From: Alligator mississippiensis
Lineage: Eukaryota > Chordata > Crocodylia > Alligatoridae
Assembly (NCBI RefSeq): GCF_030867095.1
Contig: NC_081835.1
Coordinates: 46,483,892 to 46,547,891, forward strand
Reading direction: 5' to 3'
DNA length: 64,000 nt
The notes under the pieces are model-generated. The model did no database searches and was not told where the DNA came from. It was given only the letters and a program-made list of their open reading frames with translations. Position 1 is the first letter of the stretch. Every line of letters begins with the position of its first letter. This document shows positions 55,431 through 64,000 of this stretch, piece after piece. The translations under genes were made by a program, and so were the position numbers.

Positions 55431-58006
55431 GTAGGTTTAAATAAGCGAAGGGGTTACTTGATGGTTTTCTTCTCTCGCCTCTTGTTACTTTGTTGCACGG
55501 TGTTGATTGTAGCCCTGTCCTTTTCGGTTCTTTTGTGTTACCAAAGTCTTCTCCTTTCCTGTCTTTTCTGGTGTGATATCATGCATGACCTTATTACTAA
55601 AACTTGTATTGAGTAAGCTTTCAAAATAAGCAAATAGGGCCCGATTCTCTGCTCCATTACATCCAGGTTAAGTAATGCTTCCACTGGAGTTACTGCAGAT
55701 TTGCTGCAGGTCTAATTGCAAGCAGAATTTGGCTGTAGCAAAGGTCTGCCTCTTGCAAGAGAATACTGTGCACTGCAAGAGGCAGACTAACTGTGCCTCG
55801 ACAAATCCAGTAGCACGCTATTGCTAACTACCTATCAAGTTGGAATCCAAAAAGGCAAACGTGAGTTCCTTTTCTCAGTGATGAGAGCAAACGACAAATT
55901 ATTCTTTACACTGCTGTTCAGTTATATCCACTGAAAGACCATGTAAAAATTAAAGACATGGATGAGGATAGGGAAAGGGAGTTTTCCGTCCCTTGTGATC
56001 TGTAATATTTCACATTGTCAGGCTGAGTGCAGATTAGTAAGTTTCAAAAGACTTATAAAAATCAGTAAGTGAGATGAAATAGTATGCATCCATTTGAGAC
56101 AGAAATAAGGGATTTCCAAGCATTGGAATACCCTATACTCCTTGGAGATAACTACTTTTGAAAATACTCTGTTTCACAATAAGTTTGGGGTGTTTCACAG
56201 TACCGTGTGATGTCCCAGGACCGGTATTGTAAGTCGGGTTTGGGATATGTCTGAACAGCTGGCAGACACAACAGTGAAGTAGGCAGAGGCACGTGGCAGG
56301 ACTGAGCTGCTTGGGGGAAAGTCTGCAGAGTGCTTCCCTGTATGGTTCAAGTTGTGCCAACGTAACTTTTCTATCATTAAATATTTTATCTTAAACATTA
56401 GAAATCTCTTTTAGTCTTTATTTCTAAATTCCTCTCAAAACCTGTGCAGAGGTTAGCTGCTTTGCATGATATCACTTTCTGGAAGTAGTTCTTCAACCCA
56501 TTTTGTTGTGGCTGCACAAACCCAGACCGAGGCAATGTACAATTCATCTGAAGGTGGTAGAGAGAATTAACCCAGATTCCTCCACAACATAGAGGGCAAC
56601 AGAACATCTCTACAACAGGTCATGTTGGTTTTTTATTTCTCAGCTGTTTTGTTGTTTCTGTTTTTAGGCTGAAGTTACCAAAGGGCATCTTTCCTGCTCT
56701 TGAGAAGTGGATCAAAAGTCTGCAGCAGAGACCATGAGCTAGACTCTGCCTCTGACTTCCAGGTGAGTAGGGCACAAGCAACAGGGATACAAAGTTCTCT
56801 GGCTCCAACTCCCTTGAGTAGGTAGAGTTAGAGTAGAGATGGATTTGACTACCTTTACAGTAGTTGTCCTGATCCTTGCTTGGCTTGAAGAGTAGCAGGA
56901 AGAACTGAGGCCCTTTGAGGTCTCTACCAGGATGTGGCTTTTATTTTCCTTCAGGCTAAACAAACACCAGCCACAGTGGTTCAGTTTCTTTAACTCTGCT
57001 GTACAAACTTGCTTTCTTGGAAGAGAGACTCTTCAGATCAACATATTCCCAAATGTAGGTTATGTTCAAAAACCCCAAAAGGATTTCACCAAATCCCACA
57101 TGACTATAAATATTCTTGATGGGGAAAACAAGCCTAAAGTGTTTTTTGCTTTGCTATATTGCATTGAAATGTTAAACACAGCAACATCCTGTGGGAAAAC
57201 CAGTAAGTGACATTTACCAGGTTGGTTTCATTGTCTGGGCAGAGTGAAAAGAAATTCACAAACAATCGGGGTAAATGGTGGAACACTGGTTAGGATTTGA
57301 AAAGCTCCTTCTATATTTTAAAATGAAAGGTGAGGTTAGTAACTTAGGAGGAGAAATAAACTGGTTCTTTCTTGAAGGCCCCATTATAGTATCAGGATAA
57401 GAACTACCTAATTATGCCTTCAGCTCCTTCTGGCTGACCAGTTACAACTGTGTTGGAAGGCACAGTTTAGAGCAAGATTGATCATAGCCTGGCTCTCTAA
57501 GAAGTAGGGCCAGCATCCTGCAGCTTTTTGACAAAGGGATGTTCTAGACAGAGATGCCAGGAAGCAATGTGGAAAAACAAATAATATCTTTCACTGAAGT
57601 ACTTAATCTGCAGCCCAGTGTGTTGCACCATAACAGTTCTTCTAGTGACCTTGGCTTCCAGCCTGACTTGTTCTCAGTCTCGCCTGGTAGTAGCCCCTTG
57701 AGAAATGGGCAGTTGTGCCAGTTGTCTGCTAGTCACTGGGAGACATTGGGCAGTGCCTCTCAATCCCCTGACCAGGTACCCTCCACATTCTCAAGAGGCA
57801 TCGAAGTGGCACAATTTGCATAAGCTGAAAGAGGTAAAGGGATATGTTGCTAATTTCTAAGATGGTCTTAGCTGTTGTTTTACCCACTCACCAGCTGTCT
57901 GGAAAGAGAGAATGGGAAATATGGGGCACTTATTGCTAGAAAGTAGCTTTGCTGAAATGTACCTTGACTTCTCTCCTGTCTTTCCTTTCTCCTCCCCTGC
58001 CATCAG
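54897..58006 (+). other. TEX264: TEX264 5'UTR intron region
   Basis: Between the CpG-island donor and the coding-exon acceptor. Holds a perfect 14-bp hairpin at 55744-55787 and a candidate small exon at 56668-56762. No dispersed repeat recognised. Confidence 0.5.
56668..56762 (+). other. TEX264: Candidate alternative 5'UTR exon of TEX264
   Basis: A 95-bp segment with a long pyrimidine tract acceptor (TTGTTTCTGTTTTTAG) and a near-consensus donor (TTCCAG|GTGAGT). It lies between the CpG-island exon and the first coding exon. It carries an ATG at 56734 followed two codons later by TAG, so if included it would add a two-codon upstream ORF. Inferred from splice signals only. Confidence 0.4.
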
Positions 58007-58037
58007 TTTGAAAGGGGGGTTTGAGGCACCAGGCACC
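58007..58037 (+). other. TEX264: 5'UTR portion of TEX264 first coding exon
   Basis: Acceptor CCCCTGCCATCAG ends at 58006. 31 nt of leader then run into a near-perfect Kozak context, GGCACCATGG. Confidence 0.75.
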
Positions 58038-58295
58038 ATGGCGGACTGGGTGGTCCTTGGACTGATTGCGGTTCTCGTGCTGTTGCTGTTGCTGACTGTC
58101 TTTGGCTTCATGGTCTACTCGGGACTCTTCACGGAAGTAGTCGTTAGTGCTGGCACCCCGCCCATCCGCAGTATCACTTTAGCGTACAAGTTCCGAGTGG
58201 GACCCTATGGAGAGAGTGGGCAGCTGTTTACGGAGAGCTGCAGCATCTCTCCGAAGCTCTGCTCCATCTCTGTCTACTACGACAATCCTATCACG
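58038..58295 (+). CDS. TEX264: TEX264 first coding exon (86 codons)
   Basis: TEX264 is a single-pass ER membrane protein that acts as a major ER-phagy receptor and, in the nucleus, helps p97/SPRTN process topoisomerase 1 adducts. The exon encodes MADWVVLGLIAVLVLLLLLT then VFGFMVYSGLFTEVVVSAGT: an N-terminal membrane anchor (residues about 5-27). Next come PPIRSITLAYKFRVGPYGES, GQLFTESCSISPKLCSISVY and YDNPIT, the start of the GyrI-like domain. These match human TEX264 at AG(S/T)PPIR, AYKF, GLYGE(T/S)G, LFTESCSISPKL and YYDNP. Donor ATCACG|GTAAGA, phase 0. The next exon (human VPPDKCRC...) and the C-terminal LC3-interacting motif are beyond the window. No frame damage. Confidence 0.95.
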
Positions 58296-60799
58296 GTAAG
58301 AACCAGCTGGGAGCCAGCCTGTAAGCCATACTTGGGAGTTGGGTATATAGCTGTGTGGCTGGGGCAGATCTCTGAAATGTGGGTATCAAGGCTGTCAGTA
58401 CAGTTGGGAATCCTCAACATGCTCTAGTTGACCAGACCTAGGGCTGATTAGAGAGTGAGCATTGTAATCTTTAGGGTGCTGCAATGTGGGGAGAAGAAAC
58501 CAAATTTATGAGAAGGACTTCAGTGAAAGACAAGGAAGGGCAGTAAACCTGTGACCTCCTGAATACATTGGCTGGGCATCCTATCTCTGTAATTCCCCAG
58601 GTGGTCTGCAACCAGGAGAGCAAAGCATTAGGTGACGCTTTAGATGGAAGTGCTGCTTTTCCTCCTGGACTTCTTTGGTTCATAGCAAATCAGCTCTTCC
58701 TCCCAGCTCTTTTTTGCTCATATCCCTTCTGCCCTTCTCTCCGTATCTTTCTCATGATTCTTTAATATTCCTCATATCTCACTTATTCTTTGCTTTTCTA
58801 CAATCACTTTCTTATTGTCATACCAGCTAGTGAGTGCCTCTCTGAGCCTGTCATAGGTTTCCCAGTATAATAAAGTAGTTACTTCTGACTCCTGGGCTTC
58901 AGAATGAGAACTGTGAAGAAAGGTCATTGTCCAATGGGCACAAATATAGCATGTTAGATTGAGATGGGCACAATCCAGATAGCTACAAGGAGCAAACTAA
59001 CCTGCATCTTATTTTCCAGGGGGTTAAGAATGATTGACTGATTTGTGAAATCAGGGAATCTTGATAACAACATGTGGCCATTTGTCCGGGACAGACAGAC
59101 TGTCTCTCAACAGATTCAGCAGTAGCCAATGTGACCTACGAGGAATGCAGGGGAGGGCCTGCCAGCAGCTCTGTGTATGGATGTGTTTGTTGGGGAGTCA
59201 GGGCTAGGGACATAGGATTTCGGCTGATTGCTATTGCTTGGCTTTACTGCTCCCTGCAGGAACTGGGCAACTGGCCCTTGTTTAGGAATGCCCCTTGGCA
59301 GTCTGATACCTGCCTCTATTTTATTGTTGACATATGGCACCTTTAGAAGACTCTGAAGTCCCACTCAGCTGGCTCAACATGTCAGCTCCTGTTCAACTTA
59401 AACATTGCACTTCAGTGTACAGTGTTTCACCTCCCACTGTGACCAGTGACCTCTCAGACCACGACAACTGGAAGACAGCAGAAGACAAGAAATCTCTACA
59501 GCATACTGATTGACCTTGTACTTCTGGCCTTACCCAGCAGAGAGTCCTTCTGGTGCCCTGAAGCCACCTGTGTGTTTCCTTGTCCTGCCCTTGCCCCTGT
59601 GGGTCATGGGTAGTAGAGAATAGCCATTGCGCATTGCAGTCTAGTTCTGATCCCTCCCCTGTCACTTGCCTGCCCTGACATATATACCCCTAGTGGGGAG
59701 TTGAAAGCAGGGAAAGTAGCTGACGTAAATCTTTTATGCCAGCTGCGCCCTACAGAAAGGGCACCTGGGAGGTACTCTCTAGCTGTTTCAGTAGCATGTT
59801 TGAACCAAATGAAGAGGGGAGAGAATACAAATGGGATATAGGAGTGGGCAGGCATTGGGTTTGGATAGGAGGATGGTATGTAGGGTCTTGCAGGGCATCA
59901 GAAAAATTGATTGCTGGATGCTATGATGTATGTACTTGACAAAGTGCTAGTACTCCTGGAAGCTATAGCGGGCTGGCCTTTTACTATCAAATGGGTGCTA
60001 ATCATGCCACATGTGGATCCTCTCTACTTCTTGATCTCCTGGGCTAGGAGTCTTGTGCCCTCAAGTCTCCTCAGCACTTGCAAGCAGTGCCTCTTGAGGT
60101 ACTTGGAAAGATTATGCCTTGAATGATAAAATCAGAACTTCAGTACAAGGCCAGAGTTGGCTATATATTGAATTCAGGCATCCAGCCCTTCCTTTCACCC
60201 TTCTTCCTTCAGCTGGCAGCCCTCTGCTTCTTCAACTTTGTCATGTAGTCGAGGCCATAAGATTGCAAGACAGAATTGTTGACATTGCCTATTCTGATGT
60301 CAGTGCATTGTAATATCCCAAACCAGAGGGTTCTTATGTTGTGGTAAACTCCATCAGGAGGGGCAGCTCTTGTGTTGAATCTCTGCAGTAAAGGCCATGG
60401 ACCCATGCTCAAGGACTCGCCAATGAAACTCCTCTTGTGGAAAAGCCCCATGGAAGATTCCTCCACCAGGACTGTCCCTTCTTAAACAGCAAAATGTGTG
60501 ATCTTAGCATCCCAGTGACAAACAGCTCTGCAAGGCACTCAGGCTCTGGATCAGTTTTCAATTCTTGGCTAGGTAACAACAAAGAAGATGTGTCCTGAGC
60601 TCCTAAGAAACCCCAACTTTCTTGGGATACTTCAGAAGCTCCTGTTACTGTTTGTTATGATTCTGCCTGCCTTCTTTCCTCCTGACATCAGATGTGGGCA
60701 AACCTTGGGATTCCATTTCACTTCTTTTAGTGAAGATATACAGTGTATGGGACAAAACTTTAACCATCTCTGGAGTGGAATGTGGCAGCATTTAACAAT

Positions 60800-61090
60800 G
60801 CCCAGCAGTTAAGGACAATAAGTAAAGAAGAATATAGCATGTTCTAAAGCTAGTAGAAGGTAGATTCAGACTAGGTATCAGGAGGCACTACTTCACTGTC
60901 AGGGCAGCTAGGATCTGGAACCAATTTCCAAGAGAAGTGGTGCTGGCTCCTACCTTGGGGGTCTTTAAAAGGAGGCTGGATGATCACCTGGCTGGGCTCA
61001 TTTGACCCCAGTACTCTTTCCTGGCATGGCAGAGGGTCAGACTTGATGATCTGCTCAGGTCTTTTCTGACCCTACCAACTATGCAACTAT
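60800..61090 (+). mobile_element. CR1 LINE 3' end, sense
   Basis: GGTAGATTCAGACTAGGTAT and ACTTCACTGTCAGGGCAGCT are followed by CTTTAAAAGGAGGCTGGATG and GGTCAGACTTGATGATCTGC, then a degenerate ATGCAACTATG tail: the full CR1 3' terminal region in sense orientation. Confidence 0.8.
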
Positions 61091-62954
61091 GTTATTACCT
61101 ACAGACTTGTTCAGAACTGAAGGCTAAAACCCCCTTGAAAAGTATCATAAGGGCTTCAGTGTCCATGAAAAGCTAGGGCCAAAAAGAGTGATGTGGATCC
61201 TCAGTAGCCAGACACCCGTGCAGTGTGGGGCAGTGTTTAGGGCAGTGCAAACTGTGCAGTTGTCCAGAGTTGGAGCTGGCCAAAGCCCCTTGTAGCATTG
61301 ATCAGTCATGAACTGACTAGCAACCATCAATGCATGGTTGCTAGTCATGCATATGCATGGTTCTAGTAGCATGCATAGCTGTTCAGTAAAGAAGAGGGGC
61401 CCCAGGCTGAGCCCTTGAGCAGGTCCCCCAAAAAAGTGAGCCCCATCCCTGATGTTGAGGTATTGGTTCAGCACCAGCTCCCATGGTATCAAGTGCCACC
61501 TGGGGAATTAACCAGAGCAGGCAGGGAAGAGAGGGAGTATTTCCCATGGTCATTGTGCTGTTTACCTGGAGGACCATGTTCTTGCTGCATTGGGAGAAAA
61601 TCATTCTGGACTTTGGAAAGAGCTGGTGACTTGAGCCCCTTAAGCACCACTGCTGGGAAGATCCCAGCTGCCAGGTGAGCTACAGGTTCTGAGAGGGAGA
61701 TACTGGGGGTTAAAGCAAGCCAAGTGTCTTGCCCCTGGAGGGAGGTTGCTGGCCTTGTTTATTAGAACACCATTTACTCCTAGTATAGATTGAGGTTGAA
61801 GAGGCAGCAAATGTCACCGGGCTTTATAAGAAGCTGTTGTTTAGCTGGAGCTCACCAGCAAAGGGCTTCCAGACACTTGTGAGAGGATTCATTTTTCAGG
61901 GCAGCTCTGCATCCATCTACACAAAATCCCTCTGGTTTCACACAAACAGGGGTTCTTTACTATGGGGGAGGAGAGATGGCAGAGTGGGGGCAGGGCCCTG
62001 CTTCTAGTGTGTGCTTACCTGGTTTAGCTCTGTTTGCAGCCCAGCCCAGCCCAGCCCAGACCAATCTGTCCATCTGTCTGTCTGTCTCCATTGCTATTGT
62101 AGTTTGTGGCCTGCTGATTGAGGCCATCCCTGAGGCCCTCTGCCTGAGCACTTGGGGAATGTCTGGGGGACCATGCTTTTTCCAGGCTCTTGGGTGCCTT
62201 GTATTCAACACAGAGGCGATACTGGTCCAAGAGTCCCCTGAGCATGTTTTTCTGACCCAGAGATTCCTTGTCTGGACATGGAGAGGACCAATCGCCCTGT
62301 TCCCCCTGCTGCTGGGGGCACTTGAGAATCAGGATCCCTTTCCCCCCATGTCAGTAAGAATCTACCAGATGGTATCCTGATGATATGTTGCGCTTCTCAA
62401 ACTCCTTTGGATGTAAAAGGATGCCTCAGCCAGAAGGTAACAACCTCAGCCAGTGCTTTAACCACAAACCTCCCACTGCTGCCAGATCATCCTCTCCCTC
62501 TCCCTCTTACTGCTTCTGTGTAGTAGCTAGCTGGTAGACAAGGTAAAGCACCAACACCTGCAGGAAACATTTATGATCGGGGAATTCCTGAGAGAGCCAA
62601 GTTGCAAGGTCTTTCTCTTGACTATAAGGAGATTGAGAGGAAGGAGCAATCTGAGTGCACCCCAGAGGAGGGACCTCAAGGAGGTTACAAACCTGAGTGC
62701 ACCCCAGAGCCTTTGTGTCAGGTTGGAGATTGAGTGAGGGCACTACCACAAGGTGGGCAGAAGTTGCATTTTATTCTAGGTTGGGGTGAGGGATCAGACC
62801 CTGTCTTGCAGCTAGTTGCTTCTGATTTGCAGTGGCTGGGAGTCTCATGGGATGTGGGCTTTCAAATCACTTGGGGATGTTTGAAAGTGCTCCCTTACAT
62901 TTGGAGCCAGGGTTAGATAAGGGTCACTGGGCTGGTCTGCTGGCTAGATCAGGA

Positions 62955-63445
62955 CTATGCACTAGAGCCCACATCTAGGGCCTGTGCGGCATACCCTATG
63001 CCTGGCCCCTGGTGCTGTGTGCAGGGTGCATGGCCAGTCCAGCCCCACGCAGTGTGCTGCACACGCTGGCTCTGCTCCAGGGTTTGCTCTGCATGCAACA
63101 CAGGGCCAGCACAAGGTGTGTGCTGCATGCAGTGCCCTACTAGATTGGTCCTCAAGCTGTTTCTGGGGTAGTCTGTTTGGGCCCCAGGCCATCTGTGCAC
63201 ACTGGAACCAGTGCACAGGACCAGTTCAGCAGGGTGCTGCATACAGTGCGTGCCCTGTGCTGGGCTCCTGGGCTGCATGCAGCGTGTGTTCCTGACTCAC
63301 CTCTTGTTCTGCTTGCGGTGCCAGGTCCAGTCCCTGTGCCAGACCAGCTCCACCCGCGGCATGTAGAGGGTGGCTTCCATCAGATCATAGGGCTCTACAG
63401 GCCATATCTAGCCTGTGGGTCATATGTTTGACACCCCTAGCCTAG
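62955..63445. repeat. GC-rich dispersed repeat
   Basis: A block rich in TGTGC/GTGCTGCA words. Its right end, GGGTCATATGTTTGACACCC, resembles the (G/T)TTTGACACCCCT termini of hAT-like elements. Internal blocks containing GTGCTGCATGCAG-like words recur around 63120, 63235 and 63275. The left boundary is uncertain. Confidence 0.4.
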
Positions 63446-64000
63446 AGAAATTTGATTGGCCAAGCAGTCCAAGAAGGTGTGAGGTTGTAGATCAGAATGA
63501 GACTTAACTCTTCTGCCACCTGAAAGATGGCTGGGGACCAGGGGCAGAGGTGCTTAGCTCTCTAGCCATTTTGCCGGTTGGGGGTGGGCTGGGCAGGAGT
63601 TACTTTCTGATTTCTAGTTTGGCTGTAAATCAAAGATGAATTGGAGCTGGGACTTTCCTGCTCCTCCACTGCCCCTGCTGGATGGGGAGCTTGGGGTGCT
63701 TTTGCTTATGAGCAAGACCAGCACCCCCTCCTGAGCCAAAAACTGCCCTCTGAATACCTCCCTCCCTCCTCCATGCTCTGACTCAGCCAGGCTGAATGGG
63801 GGACAGTGTAAAAGGTTTCTCTGCATGGATTAAGCCACAAAGAAAAGTGGATCTGAGCGCAGCCAGGCTCAGCAACAGCAGTTCTGTCAGCATCAGCAAG
63901 TGGCTCTGGGGGTTTGTTCCAGGGTTTGGGAGCTCCCTAGAGACCTGGGGGGTTGGACCTGCTGGAGATCTCTGTGCCCTTTGAGATGCAGCCTGGGTTT

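Larger units (their letters stand above)
58296..64000 (+). other. TEX264: TEX264 first coding intron
   Basis: No plus-strand segment resembling the next TEX264 exon (a VPPDKCRC-like peptide) is found, so the intron runs off the window. It contains a CR1 3' end (about 60800-61090), a GC-rich repeat (about 62955-63445) and a CCAGC-type tandem run (CAGCCCAGCCCAGCCCAG near 62040). The rest shows nothing nameable. Confidence 0.6.

Noticed and set aside
57912-58427. 171-codon plus-strand frame around the TEX264 start
   Set aside because: Starts upstream of the splice acceptor and reads past the donor at 58295; only codons 43-128 of it are real (58038-58295).

Overview
The window is vertebrate genomic DNA, most likely from a sauropsid and probably a crocodilian. 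Genes are split by GT-AG introns. The interspersed repeats are CR1 LINE 3' ends, old MIR-like SINEs, hAT-type non-autonomous DNA transposons and one solo retroviral-type LTR. I see no Alu or L1. The species call is inference from repeat style only.

Two protein-coding genes can be supported. On the minus strand, 21910 down to 2057, lies the 5' part of a class 3 semaphorin (secreted axon/vessel guidance ligand). Eleven coding exons splice in one unbroken frame of about 469 codons, from a signal peptide through most of the sema beta-propeller. The last part of the sema domain and the PSI, Ig and basic tail lie off the left edge. On the plus strand, a CpG island at about 54.4-55.4 kb, a candidate small 5'UTR exon at 56.7 kb and the first coding exon at 58038-58295 form the start of TEX264 (ER-phagy receptor), whose remaining exons lie off the right edge. 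The two genes are divergently oriented (head to head), about 32 kb apart.

Layout: 1-2056, intron or flank with no recognised exon; 2057-11032, semaphorin coding exons 11 to 2 with short introns; 11033-21685, first coding intron (10.7 kb) with CR1, hAT and SINE copies; 21686-21910, first coding exon; 21911-54380, gene-free DNA that is either intergenic or semaphorin 5'UTR intron, rich in repeats (compound GC-rich repeats at 29.2-30.1 and 33.2-34.3 kb, a palindromic element at 34.4 kb, a solo LTR at 42.8 kb, several terminal-inverted-repeat elements, and a CR1 at 49.9 kb carrying an inverted copy of DNA from 1 kb away); 54380-58295, TEX264 5' end; 58296-64000, TEX264 intron.

The main biological point is the identity of the semaphorin. 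Its sequence most resembles SEMA3D, yet it sits beside TEX264. As I recall human gene order, TEX264 lies next to GRM2 on 3p21, while SEMA3D lies in the same 7q21 region as GRM3. This fits a 2R ohnologue of SEMA3D that has been lost or overlooked in mammals. The two genes do not obviously act together; their adjacency is informative for synteny only.
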